Origin: Streptomyces sp. HNM0575 | Lineage (GTDB): Bacteria > Actinomycetota > Actinomycetes > Streptomycetales > Streptomycetaceae | Assembly: GCF_012726265.1 (NCBI RefSeq) | Contig: NZ_JAASAG010000002.1 | Location: forward strand, 124,001-188,000 | Direction of reading: 5' to 3' | DNA length: 64,000 nucleotides | Part shown: positions 30,543 through 39,642 of the stretch, one piece after another | Layout: the number at the start of each line of letters is the position of its first letter | Numbering within the stretch: position 1 is the stretch's first letter | Position numbers and translations under genes: made by a program | The notes under the pieces: generated by a model | Seen by the model: only the letters and a program-made list of their open reading frames with translations | Database searches by the model: none | What the model was told of the DNA's origin: nothing

Positions 30543-33500
30543 TCAGCCCAGGTAGGGCTCGAAGTCCCAGTACGGGCGCACCCGTTGACGCGCGGAGAGC
30601 GTGTGCGGGTGCTGCGCGCCGAGCGAGCGCGTGAGCCGCTGGAGGGCGTCCTCCTCCTGCTTGCCCGCCTCCTTGCGCTCCCGTACGGCCCGCAGATCAG
30701 CGGCCAGTGCGACCTGGCAGGAGAGCGTGAGCGGGTGGTCGTCGCCGAGAACGTGCCGTGCGCGGCGCAGGGTCTCGCGGCTCAGCTCCACGGCGTCGTC
30801 CAGCCGCCCGATGAAGTTCCGCCCGCATGCGGCGTTCAGCGCGCAGCCCAGCGTCGCCGGGTGGTTGTCGCCGAGCGTGGTCCGCAGACCGGCCAGCGCC
30901 TGCTCGAACATGTTCAGGGCGCCGCCCCTGTCGCCCTCCGCCTGTAGGACGAGGCCGATGTTCGACTGCATGCCGGTGGAGACGGGGTGTGCCTGGCCGA
31001 GCAGTCGGCGGTAGCCCTCTTCGGCCTCGTTCAACAGGTCGGCCGCCCGGTCCAGTTCGCCCCGCACCCGCAGGAAGTTGCCGTAGTCGGTGATGAGGGC
31101 GAACGTGCTGTAGTGGCTGCGCCCGTAGGTCTGCTGCTGCTGTTCCAGCAGGCTCTCGAGCACCGTGCCGGTGTCCTGCTTGGAGGTGCCGGCACGTCGT
31201 TCGCACAGCATGAGGTTGTGCCGTGCCCACAGCGTCTTGGGGTGCTGCGCTCCCATGACCTGCACGTGCCGCCGTACACACAGCTCCTGCCGCGCGAGGG
31301 CGTCCTGGTAGCGCCCCATCAGCCGCAGGTCGCGGGAGCAGGAGTTGACGGAGCTGAGGGTGTCGGGGTGCCGGTGGCGCAGCAGCGTCTCCCGCTGCCG
31401 CAGCGTCTCCAGGTCGACTTCGTACGCTTCGGCGTAACGGCCCAGCAGGCGCAGGCCGACCGCGAGGTTGTGGTGAGCGAGCAGCGTCGTCCAGTCGTCC
31501 GGACCGAGGAGGCGTTCCGCGGTGGAGACGACCTCGCGCTGCATCTGGAGCGCCTCGGCGTACTGCCCGAGGAAGCGCTGGTCGGCGGCGAACGAGGCGG
31601 TCGCCGTCATCAGCTTCTCCTCGTCGGTGTCCGGGACGCCGCGCAGCCGCTCCAGCCGGCTGCTGTCCAGGTCGTACGCCTCCTGGAACCGGCCGGCGGC
31701 GCGCAGGATGTTCCCCTGGATCGTGGTGAGGTGCAGCATCGGCGTGGCGTCGGGTTCGAGGAACTGCGACCACTCTTCACGGACCGTCTCGGCGAGGTCC
31801 GCGCCCGCCCGGTACTCCCCTCCGGACTGGCAGTAGCGCACGCAGTTGAGCACCAGGGCCTGGGTGTCCCGCGCTTCGCTGGTGAAGGCGCCCGACGGGC
31901 CGAGGTGCGGGATCAGCTCGGTGTAGGCGGTCCAGTTCCGGCTGTCCTCCGGGGCGCCGGGGTTGGCCATCGCCAGGACCTTCCGCACGACCTCCTGGTA
32001 GACGGGCCGGTCGGTGGAGACGGTGAGTTCGCCGACGATGTTGTACACGGTGCGGTGCATGTGCACGGATTCCCGCTCCGGGCCGCCCTCGCTGCGTGCG
32101 CTGCCGCGCGACTGCCGGGTGAGCACGGAGAAGTTGACGAGGCTGTCCAGGGCCCGGGCCCAGGCGGGGCGGTCGGTGGCGATCCACTTCAGGTTCTCCG
32201 GCAGGTCGGCCGGGTTGAGCCCGCGCACGAGGCCCAGCGGGATACGGCCGGGGGCGAACGCGCAGCACAGCTTGAGGAGTTCGATGGTGTGGGGCTCGGA
32301 GGAGCGGAGCCGGTTGATCAGTATCGACCAGGACGTGATGGAGGAGTCCGAGTAGTCGGGGATCACAGACGGCCGTGCCGTGCCGCCGCTCTCGCTGCGG
32401 CGCACCATCCGCAGATACTCGCCCGGGTCCATCTTCGACTCGCCGAGCCAGGCCGCGGCCTGTGCCATCTGGAGCGGTACGTCGTTGAACTCGCCCGCGA
32501 TCTGCTCGGCCTGGGCGGCGCCGACGTGCGGTGCGCGGCGCATCAGATAGCCGGTGGACTCGGCGCGGCGGAAGCCCGTCACATCGATCACGTCCGTCAC
32601 CTCGCCCCACGAGCGGTTGCGCGATGTGATCAGCACGTGCCCGGTGCCGCCCTGAGGAAGGTACTGGCTCGCCTCCTCGGTCTCGTCCCAGCCGTCGAAG
32701 ACGAGCAGCCAGCGCCCGTAGGGCCGTCCGCGGTGCAGGGCCTCGCGTGCGGCGCGGATTCGCTCGCCGAGTTCGAAGCTCTCCGTGCGGTCGAGTTCGA
32801 CGGCCAGCTCGCCGAAGCGTTCGCGCAGGGTGTTGCGCTGGTCGGAGTTGATCCACCAGACCACGTCGTAGTCCGGGCTGAAGCGGTGGGCGTACTCGGC
32901 GGCGATCTGCGTCTTGCCGATGCCGGACATCCCGACCAGCGTGCAGGCCGCGGCGCCCGGCCTGGAGTCGGTGAGCCGCTGCTGGATCTCGTTGAGCAGC
33001 TCGTCCCGTCCGGTGAACTGACGGTTGCGGCGCGGCACTTCGCCCCAGACGGCCACCGGGTCGTTGGGGAAGCGGGAGCCGGGACCGCCCGGCAGCGACA
33101 GCGGCTCGCTCCGGCGCGGCAGGCCCAGCCGGGAGAACAGCCGCCGCTCGGCCTCCTCCTCGCTGACGCCCCACAGGTCGGCGGGCTCCAGCACGGCCGT
33201 GGCCGGAAGCAGGGGACGGTTGGTGAGGTTGACCGCCGCGAACCGCTCGGAGTTGTCCCGTACGAAGCCGCGCAGCACCGTGTTCCATTCGCCCTCGGGA
33301 CGCGGCCCGAGCTGGAAGAACCAGTCGCTGAGGACCAGCAGCACCCGGCCGCGGGCGAGCAGCAGGTCCTCCAGGGCCTCCTCCAGGGGCTGTTCGCGCG
33401 ACGGGTCCCAGCGCTGGAGCGCGGGCCTGTGGCCGTGGGTCTCCAGGCGGTGGGCGAGCCAGGTCGCCCAGGAACGGTGGTAGCCGGGGAAGGCCACCGT

Positions 33501-33569
33501 GACATGCTGCGGCTCCTGCCCGAGGTCCCCCGGGGCACTGCTCCCGTCCGGGTACCGCTGCTCGACCAT
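30543..33569 (-). CDS. TIR / NB-ARC / TPR protein, FxsT-like
   Basis: About 1008 aa. Residues 22-150 are TIR-like (VTVAFPGYHRSWATWLAHRL, RVLLVLSDWFFQ, GEWNTVLR). A STAND NTPase follows: Walker A VGMSGIGKT (about 212-220), Walker B WLLVFDGWDE, GHVLITSRNR, and DVPLQMAQAAAWL in place of the GLPLA box. From about 560 to the end run TPR repeats with the HPxTL signature (HPDTL, HPKTL, HPATL, HPLTL, HPHTL). This order matches proteins named for the FxSxx-COOH system. ATG 33569 fits GGGAG better than GTG 33575. Likely a signal-gated NTPase switch with TIR effector output; last gene of the island. Confidence 0.8.
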   Translation of the reverse strand: MVEQRYPDGSSAPGDLGQEPQHVTVAFPGYHRSWATWLAHRLETHGHRPALQRWDPSREQPLEEALEDLLLARGRVLLVLSDWFFQLGPRPEGEWNTVLRGFVRDNSERFAAVNLTNRPLLPATAVLEPADLWGVSEEEAERRLFSRLGLPRRSEPLSLPGGPGSRFPNDPVAVWGEVPRRNRQFTGRDELLNEIQQRLTDSRPGAAACTLVGMSGIGKTQIAAEYAHRFSPDYDVVWWINSDQRNTLRERFGELAVELDRTESFELGERIRAAREALHRGRPYGRWLLVFDGWDETEEASQYLPQGGTGHVLITSRNRSWGEVTDVIDVTGFRRAESTGYLMRRAPHVGAAQAEQIAGEFNDVPLQMAQAAAWLGESKMDPGEYLRMVRRSESGGTARPSVIPDYSDSSITSWSILINRLRSSEPHTIELLKLCCAFAPGRIPLGLVRGLNPADLPENLKWIATDRPAWARALDSLVNFSVLTRQSRGSARSEGGPERESVHMHRTVYNIVGELTVSTDRPVYQEVVRKVLAMANPGAPEDSRNWTAYTELIPHLGPSGAFTSEARDTQALVLNCVRYCQSGGEYRAGADLAETVREEWSQFLEPDATPMLHLTTIQGNILRAAGRFQEAYDLDSSRLERLRGVPDTDEEKLMTATASFAADQRFLGQYAEALQMQREVVSTAERLLGPDDWTTLLAHHNLAVGLRLLGRYAEAYEVDLETLRQRETLLRHRHPDTLSSVNSCSRDLRLMGRYQDALARQELCVRRHVQVMGAQHPKTLWARHNLMLCERRAGTSKQDTGTVLESLLEQQQQTYGRSHYSTFALITDYGNFLRVRGELDRAADLLNEAEEGYRRLLGQAHPVSTGMQSNIGLVLQAEGDRGGALNMFEQALAGLRTTLGDNHPATLGCALNAACGRNFIGRLDDAVELSRETLRRARHVLGDDHPLTLSCQVALAADLRAVRERKEAGKQEEDALQRLTRSLGAQHPHTLSARQRVRPYWDFEPYLG

Positions 33570-33638
33570 GGGCACGTTCTCCCTCGTCAGTGGTGGTCAC
33601 GGGCCGCCGGATCCGTCCCGGCCGCTCCGCAGGGATCA

Positions 33639-33674
33639 CCGTACGTCACCCCGTGGTAACGGGGTCACGTACGG
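33639..33674 (-). promoter_or_regulatory. Intergenic hairpin between HExxH and TIR/NB-ARC/TPR genes
   Basis: 16-bp arms with a single mismatch and a GGTA loop (CCGTACGTCACCCCGT against its complement), overlapping the last codons of the HExxH gene on the minus strand. It could act as a partial terminator or mRNA-processing site that lowers expression of the downstream TIR protein. Confidence 0.5.
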
Positions 33675-34942
33675 GATGCAGAGCTCGGATGTCTGTGCAG
33701 AGCCCCCAGACGGCGGGCCATGCCGTCCGTGAACCGGGCTCCTGTGTCGGTGAGTTCGCCCGATGCGCCCAGCACTGCGAGCGCCTCGGCGACCTGTGCG
33801 CGGTAGCCCTCGCACGTGGCGCGGGCGGCGGCGCGGGCAGCCGTGGTCGCGCCGGGGCGGGCGGCGAACCGGTGCCAGAGGTCGGCGAGGGCCAGGTGTG
33901 CGTAGGCGCCCTGTAGCACCGCGTCGAACGGGCGGAGGTCCGTGCGCCACGGGACGCGGTGGGCAGGGGTGCCGTCCGCGTGGTGGAGCGGGGTGAGGTC
34001 CGAGAGCAGGGCGAGCTTGCTGTGCTGCACCTCGTGAACGAGTACGGCCGCCAACTCCTGTGCGGAACAGGGCAATTCGGTCATAACGGCGAGGGGCGCG
34101 GAGCGCAGCGTGCCGCTCGCCGAGGCGCCCTTCGTCCTGCCAGCCGGCCGCGGCAGCGGCACCAGGGCACGCACCAGGCGGGCGACCTCCACCCGGCGTT
34201 CCGGGTCCGCGGCCTCCAGCAGCACCAGGGCGCCTCGCCAGCGTGCCGCCCAGCGGCGGGCGGTCCGCGGGGTTAGCGAGGGCGTTCCGGGCTCGCGGGG
34301 ACGGATGCCCGCGCGGTGCGGATCGAGTGCGTCGAGCAGCGTGGCCCCTCCGTGCAGCGGCAGGAGCCCGTGCCAGCCCGCGCCCGCGGCACGCTCGTAC
34401 GGCGGCGCCAGCACAGTGCCGGTGCCGCGCCGCCCCGGCGTCAGCCGGAGACTGCGCGGACCTGCGACGACCCGTACACGCGAGGCCCCGGACCGGTACA
34501 CCCCGAGCCCGGGCAGGACGAGCCGTCCGCTGCGGGCCGGCAGCGTGAGACGGAAGCCGGTGCCCGTCTGGAGCGCGACGGACGCGGCGAGCGCGCCGAG
34601 GCCGCCGAGGAACTCGGCGAAGGCCGACGGGCGGCTGAGCGGGATGCCCAGGCCGTGCAGCAGCCAGTTGCCCACGGACGGATAGTCGAGCGCCTCGCGG
34701 GCGGCGACCGGGTCCCGGGCCTCGGCGCGGGCGAGCAACTGCCAGTGCTCGTTGAGGTTCCGGCGCACGGAGGGCGGCACGCCGTGCCGTTCGGCCCGCA
34801 CCAGCAGCGACTTGAGAAGCACCAGCCGCCGGCTGTGCAACCCGGCCCCTAACAGCCGCAGTTCGCGGAGAGCGGGACGGGTGCCTGCCAGCGCGCCGAC
34901 TGTGGCCTGGGGGACGGCGAACGATGGCGTGGCATGCGGCAT
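33665..34942 (-). CDS. HExxH-motif peptide-modifying enzyme (aKG-HExxH peptide beta-hydroxylase-like)
   Basis: 425 aa. Key motif VLVHEVQHSKLALL (HEVQH at 303-307), followed about 40 residues later by GAYAHLALADLW, the spacing seen in the HExxH family linked to FxSxx-type RiPPs, whose members act as iron/2-oxoglutarate peptide beta-hydroxylases rather than proteases. ATG 34942 (MPHATPSF) has GGAGGAGG upstream. It follows the putative precursor peptide by 34 bp. In many related loci this domain accompanies or is fused to the radical-SAM enzyme FxsB; no CxxxCxxC protein exists in this window. Family call by motif and context; activity inferred. Confidence 0.65.
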   Translation of the reverse strand: MPHATPSFAVPQATVGALAGTRPALRELRLLGAGLHSRRLVLLKSLLVRAERHGVPPSVRRNLNEHWQLLARAEARDPVAAREALDYPSVGNWLLHGLGIPLSRPSAFAEFLGGLGALAASVALQTGTGFRLTLPARSGRLVLPGLGVYRSGASRVRVVAGPRSLRLTPGRRGTGTVLAPPYERAAGAGWHGLLPLHGGATLLDALDPHRAGIRPREPGTPSLTPRTARRWAARWRGALVLLEAADPERRVEVARLVRALVPLPRPAGRTKGASASGTLRSAPLAVMTELPCSAQELAAVLVHEVQHSKLALLSDLTPLHHADGTPAHRVPWRTDLRPFDAVLQGAYAHLALADLWHRFAARPGATTAARAAARATCEGYRAQVAEALAVLGASGELTDTGARFTDGMARRLGALHRHPSSASRT

Positions 34943-34976
34943 CGTGCCTCCTCCCCCGCTCCGAGATTTGGCGCGA

Positions 34977-35234
34977 TCAGACGGTTCTGTGGCCCGTTCC
35001 GCCTTGTGCGGGCACGCAGTGCAGCTTCCCCGTGTCGCCGCCGTCCGACGGTCCCCACCACAGATCGGTGCACCGGTACGGATCACGCAGCACGTCGTCC
35101 ACCGCGGCACGGAGCGCGGGATCCTCGGCGACCCGCAGAACGTGCAGGTCGACGCCGGTGAGGTCGGGCAGGGGCGGACTCCCCGTGTTGTCAGAGCCTG
35201 CGGATGCAGGCGCGCCTCGGCCCAGTTTCGGCAC
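34977..35234 (-). CDS. Small RiPP-precursor-like peptide (FxsA-like leader, atypical core)
   Basis: 85 aa. The middle part LPDLTGVDLHVLRVAEDP and following AVDDVLRDP look like the leader of FxSxx-COOH precursor peptides (PDLTGVDLxxLR then a short helix). The C-terminal 35 residues, with Trp-Trp, two Cys and two His, would be the core, but the end is GHRTV rather than F-x-S-x-x. GTG 35234 has GGGAGGA 8 nt upstream, a strong site for so small a gene. It sits 151 bp after the vWA gene and 34 bp before the HExxH gene. Not a confirmed precursor; could also be an unmodified partner protein. Confidence 0.5.
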   Translation of the reverse strand: MPKLGRGAPASAGSDNTGSPPLPDLTGVDLHVLRVAEDPALRAAVDDVLRDPYRCTDLWWGPSDGGDTGKLHCVPAQGGTGHRTV

Positions 35235-35385
35235 GCTGGTCTCCTCCCTGCCGCCTCACGCGGGAGTTCGGCAACGACAGTGCAGGGTTCTTCCCAAGCG
35301 CCTTGCATCGGAAACGTGTTCGGCCGCCGGGCGGGACGACCCGCCTGACGCGTTTCGGCCTTGTGAAGTCCCGTCCCCCGGCCCC

Positions 35386-38300
35386 TCATCGACCCTCCAG
35401 CGCGGCAAGCCGCTCAATGGTCTCGCGCACCTCGTCCCACGGAATGTCGTCGGCGAGGCGGCCCGTCAGCTGCTGCCACTCCTCGCGCGCGGCCCGGTAG
35501 TCGGCGAGCGCCTCCCCGTGGTGGGAGCGGCGCTCGTTGACCTTCGCCCGGCCCATCAGGGCACGCGCCACCGCCACCGCCCCGGCGGCACCGCCGCGCA
35601 CCTGCCGCGCCTCGTCGGCGGACTTGGAGAATGCCTCGGCCGCGCGGTCGGCACCGCCGTCCTGGAAGGAGTCGAGCGCCTTCCCGAGCAACAGCCAGGC
35701 GTCGGCGCGGAGTTCGCCCTCCGGGGCCTTGCGGGCGGCCTGTTCGAGCATGTGGCAGCCCTCGTAGAGGTCGGGCCGGAAGCCGCCGCGCTCGAAGCGG
35801 TCCACCAGGGCGCCGCCGAGTAGGAGCTGGAGACGCCCGGCGAGCGCTCCGTCGGCCGGTGCGGTGGTGAGCGCCTCACGCAGCAGACCCTCGGCACGGC
35901 CGGCCCTGCTGCCCGGCGATGTCCCGACGGCTTCCGGGGCGGCCGCCTCTGCCTCCGGTTCGCCCTCCGCCGTGGCGGGCTCGTCGTCGGCGCGTAGCAG
36001 CATCACTCCCCATTCCGTGAGGAGTTCGGCCCTCTGCGAGCTGTACCGGCCGGTGTAGGTCTCGGCCTCCGCATAGGCGGCCTCGGCCGCGGACCGCCGG
36101 CCCGAGTCCCGGTGCACCCGGGCCCGCTCGCGGGCGCAGCGCAGCCGGAGTTCGGCGTCGCCGGTCGCCGCCGCCTCGGCCCGGTCGAGATTCGCCAGCC
36201 GCTCGCCCACTTCCGCGCCCGCCCGGCGAAGCGCGGCACCGCGGTCGAGCAGCGCCTCGCAGAGCCGGCGGCCGCGCGAACCGCCGGCCGTCAACAGCTC
36301 GGCGGCGGCGCCCAGTTCGTCCGCGGCCTGCACCTCGTAGGAGGGCGCGCCCTGCTCCGCGGTCTCCCCGGCCCGGCTCAGCTCCAGCAGCGCCTTGCCC
36401 AGCCAGATGCGCCGCTCGGCCTCCAGGTGTTCGCGCAGCGCCCCGTCCGCGCGGTGCCGGATCCGCTCCTCCATGGCGCGCAGCGTCCGCACGGCGCTGT
36501 GCAGATGCCCGGCGGCGGCCTCGGCCTTCCACAAGTCGTAGCGCACGGCGGCCAGTTCGATCCCGGCGGCGGCCTCGTCGCCGGCCGCGGTGCTCGCGGT
36601 GAGCACGTAGGCGGCCTCGTGCAGCAGCTCCCGTACGCGCTTCGGGTTGCGGCGCACCGGGCCCGTCTTCGTCATGGCATGCAGGACCTGTCCGAGTACA
36701 CGCCGCGGCCGCGCGGGCGCATCCCCGTCCGCCGCCGCTCCCGCCGCTGCCGCCGGCCCCGCCGCTTCCACCGCCGACTCCGCGTGCCTGCGCGCCTCGT
36801 CCAGCAGCCACGGGTCGGCCTGCGCCCGCCACCGCCGCAACAGCAGCTCCGCCTGCGAGATGTCGTCGGGCGCGGTCTCCGGGTCCGGGATGTACTGCCG
36901 TACCACCCGCGCCGGAATCTGCGCGAACAGCTCGTCGGGAACGTCCGGCGGGTAGGCCCGCAGATCCTCCTCCGCGACGTCCCCCACGGGCCTGTTGCCC
37001 AGCCGTGCCACGGCCATCGCGGGGAAGTTCCGGGTGCCGTTGCCGAAGCGCCTCGTCACGTACTCCGAGAGGTGCTTGAGCACCAGCTCCGCGGCGCCCT
37101 GGTCGAGGGAGTGCAGCAGCAGTTCCTGGACGCCGTGTACGAAGTCGTAGCGCGGCCCCGGCGAGTCCTCGACGTCCGGAAGCCGCTCCAGCAGGCCGCT
37201 GAGCAGCACCTCCGCCAGCTCCATCGGGCCCGTGTCGGGCAGCATCGCCTCCTGGACGAGCTGGATGACGGGCAGCAGCAGCGGTACGGCCGCCAGATGG
37301 ACGGCCAGGTCGAGCGCGCCCGGTGAGGCGGAGGCGCGGAAGGCGGCGAGCATCTCGCGGGGCTCGCCGCGGCGCGGGCTGGTGGGCGGGGGCATCGCGT
37401 GGTGTCGCGGCCTGACCCACGCGGCGGCGCCGCGCACCGTCTGCCGCCCCTCGCCGCCCTGAAGCCGCGCCCAACTGCCCAGCGCCGCGGGCGTGGGAAG
37501 CAGCACCGGCACCGGCAGTGCGTCGTCCGCGGGCGGCGGCCCGTAGCCGTCCGGTTCGAAGGTGACGGGCCCGCCCGCGCCCTTGTCGCGGATCAGCAGC
37601 CCCGGTTCGCCCGGCAAGGCGGTGCGCCGCCACAGCCGTGGCGGCAGCGGCTGCACGACGGCCGACGGCGCGCTTCTCAACCACCGGTGCAGCAGCCGCT
37701 GTGCGCGTCCGTCCTGCCACAACGAGCCGACGCAGTCGCTCACGATGAGCGTCAGCCGTCGCCCGGTGGTGTTGCGGTACTGGTCGGCGGGCCGCAGCCG
37801 GGTCGTCTTCGGGTCGGGGCCGGTTCCGACGAAGGGTGTGCCGTCCGCGCCCCGGTGCAGATACAGGGCCTGTACGTCACGGAAGGCGCCGAGGCGTTCG
37901 CAGGTCTGCCGGAGCTTGTCGAACGTGAGCTGCCAGACGGAGTTGGTCGCCGACGCGTCCATCAGCAGCAGCAGTTCGGCGTCGGGTCGCGGTGACGGGC
38001 CGAAGACGGGGCGTACGGCGCCGCTCCGGGCGCTCAGTTCGGCGCTGGCCGCCTCGTCCAGTACGGTCTCGACCGCCCGCAGCGGCGGCCGGTACCCGAG
38101 TAACGGACGCATGCGGCGCTGGAATTCGAGCAGACCCGGCAAGGTGGTGGCGGCCGGGGCGCGCACGGGGAAGGCGGTGCCCGCTCCGCCCGCGCCGCCG
38201 CCGTGCCGGTCCGGGGCGTACAGCGACACGGTGGAGACGGACGGCAGACGCTCCGTGACGGCGCCGGTGCGCGACGGCGGCTCGCCCCGGCCACGGGTCG

Positions 38301-38547
38301 CGGACGGCCGGCGGCGCCGTGCGGGGTCCTCCTGCCTGGGTGCGTCCGAGCCGTCTTCCTCCGGTACCGCGTCGGCGGGCTCCGCCTCACCTGTGCTGTG
38401 GTCCGCCCAGCGGGCGAACCACAGCGCCTCGGCGATCTCTTCGGCCGTCGGCTCCCAGCCCGCCGCGCGCAGCCGGGAGACGAATTCGGGCAGCCGCGAT
38501 TCAGGCTGCCGCGAACGGCCTTGAGGCGCGGGCCCGTTCGGGTCCAT
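35386..38547 (-). CDS. vWA protein with SAV_2336-type N-terminus (ternary system vWA component)
   Basis: 1053 aa. N-terminal SAV_2336-like segment (LPEFVSRLRAAGWEPTAEEI, EALWFARW), a variable charged linker, then a von Willebrand A-like domain whose MIDAS reads DASAT (D197, S199, T201) in LLLLMDASATNSVW. After a central region (residues about 300-560) comes a long Ala/Glu-rich helical, TPR-like C-terminal half. The gene begins 6 bp after moxR, with GAGG upstream of the ATG. vWA and MoxR proteins work as pairs; here the vWA part probably recruits the target or VMAP partner. Confidence 0.75.
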   Translation of the reverse strand: MDPNGPAPQGRSRQPESRLPEFVSRLRAAGWEPTAEEIAEALWFARWADHSTGEAEPADAVPEEDGSDAPRQEDPARRRRPSATRGRGEPPSRTGAVTERLPSVSTVSLYAPDRHGGGAGGAGTAFPVRAPAATTLPGLLEFQRRMRPLLGYRPPLRAVETVLDEAASAELSARSGAVRPVFGPSPRPDAELLLLMDASATNSVWQLTFDKLRQTCERLGAFRDVQALYLHRGADGTPFVGTGPDPKTTRLRPADQYRNTTGRRLTLIVSDCVGSLWQDGRAQRLLHRWLRSAPSAVVQPLPPRLWRRTALPGEPGLLIRDKGAGGPVTFEPDGYGPPPADDALPVPVLLPTPAALGSWARLQGGEGRQTVRGAAAWVRPRHHAMPPPTSPRRGEPREMLAAFRASASPGALDLAVHLAAVPLLLPVIQLVQEAMLPDTGPMELAEVLLSGLLERLPDVEDSPGPRYDFVHGVQELLLHSLDQGAAELVLKHLSEYVTRRFGNGTRNFPAMAVARLGNRPVGDVAEEDLRAYPPDVPDELFAQIPARVVRQYIPDPETAPDDISQAELLLRRWRAQADPWLLDEARRHAESAVEAAGPAAAAGAAADGDAPARPRRVLGQVLHAMTKTGPVRRNPKRVRELLHEAAYVLTASTAAGDEAAAGIELAAVRYDLWKAEAAAGHLHSAVRTLRAMEERIRHRADGALREHLEAERRIWLGKALLELSRAGETAEQGAPSYEVQAADELGAAAELLTAGGSRGRRLCEALLDRGAALRRAGAEVGERLANLDRAEAAATGDAELRLRCARERARVHRDSGRRSAAEAAYAEAETYTGRYSSQRAELLTEWGVMLLRADDEPATAEGEPEAEAAAPEAVGTSPGSRAGRAEGLLREALTTAPADGALAGRLQLLLGGALVDRFERGGFRPDLYEGCHMLEQAARKAPEGELRADAWLLLGKALDSFQDGGADRAAEAFSKSADEARQVRGGAAGAVAVARALMGRAKVNERRSHHGEALADYRAAREEWQQLTGRLADDIPWDEVRETIERLAALEGR

Positions 38548-38553
38548 CGGCCA

Positions 38554-39642
38554 TCACCTCGGGCGGTCGAGGGGCCGCAGCAGCATGTCCGCCAGACGGC
38601 TGCGCGTCACCCGTTCCGCTCCAACTGCCCGCTGCGTAAGGAACAATGCGTTGAGCAGCTGGTCCGTGGCGACGACCTGCCCGGCGTCGCGCTCCAGGAA
38701 GCGGCGGATGTACTCCTCGCCCTCCGAGAGCGCCTCCTCCCCGAGGTGGGCCGCGACCATCCCGGCGAGCTGCTTGTCGGTGGGCGGCTTGAGTTCGAGC
38801 TGGATGCAGCGGCGCAACAGGGCGGCGGGGAAGTCCCGTTCGCCGTTGGACGTCAGCACGATGAAGGGGAAGGTCGTGCAGCGCACCCAGCCGCCCGTGA
38901 CGGCCACCCTGTCCCCGTCGTCCGTGAGCACCTCGCTGACGGGCTCCCGGTCGGCGCTGCGCTCCAGCTCCCGGATGGGGAACTCGCCTTCTTCGAGGAC
39001 GTTGAGCAGGTCGTTGGGGAGATCGATGTCGCTCTTGTCCAGCTCGTCGACGAGCAGCACCCGCGGCAGGGGCGCCTCACCGTCCGCGCCGGTGGGACGT
39101 GGCAGCAGCGCCGTCCCCAGCGGACCCAGCCTGATGTACGAGCCGATGGGCGGCCGTTCGGCCCGCTCTCCCTCTACGGCCTGCTCGAGTTGTACGTCCT
39201 GGAGCCTGCCGATGGCGTCGTACTGGTAGAGCCCGTCCTGCAAGGTGGTGCGGCTGACGATGGGCCAGCGCAGCACCCGTCCGAGCTGGAGTTCGTGCGC
39301 GACGGCGTGCGCGAGCGTCGACTTGCCGGTGCCCGGATTGCCCGTCACCAGCAGCGGACGGCGCAGATACAGCGCCGCGTTGACCGCCTCGACCTCTTCT
39401 GGGCGCGGATGCAGATTCTCCACCAGCTGCCGCTGCACGCCCAGCCGCCGGCCCGCGTCGCCTTCCTGCGTGAAGTCCCGCCAGGGCGGGGGGTCCGGTA
39501 ACCTCTGGGCGCCCGTGTGCGGTGTCCCCGCTCCCCGGTAGATCCGCCAATCGCTCACTGCGAGCTCCTTGCTGGTGCTGTCCTGGGCCGGGTTCTGGTG
39601 AGTGGTCCTGACGGTCATCGGTCGGCTGACGGCGGCGGTCAC
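38554..39642 (-). CDS. MoxR-type AAA+ ATPase
   Basis: 362 aa. Walker A GNPGTGKST (101-109), Walker B RVLLVDELDKSD (about 194-205), sensor-1 region FIVLTSNGERDFPAALLRR and the MoxR lid helices at the C-terminus. A roughly 60-residue N-terminal extension precedes the ATPase. GTG 39642 overlaps the VMAP stop (GTGA); ATG 39618 is an alternative. MoxR ATPases remodel partner complexes with vWA proteins. This one lies between its VMAP and vWA partners. Confidence 0.85.
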   Translation of the reverse strand: MTAAVSRPMTVRTTHQNPAQDSTSKELAVSDWRIYRGAGTPHTGAQRLPDPPPWRDFTQEGDAGRRLGVQRQLVENLHPRPEEVEAVNAALYLRRPLLVTGNPGTGKSTLAHAVAHELQLGRVLRWPIVSRTTLQDGLYQYDAIGRLQDVQLEQAVEGERAERPPIGSYIRLGPLGTALLPRPTGADGEAPLPRVLLVDELDKSDIDLPNDLLNVLEEGEFPIRELERSADREPVSEVLTDDGDRVAVTGGWVRCTTFPFIVLTSNGERDFPAALLRRCIQLELKPPTDKQLAGMVAAHLGEEALSEGEEYIRRFLERDAGQVVATDQLLNALFLTQRAVGAERVTRSRLADMLLRPLDRPR

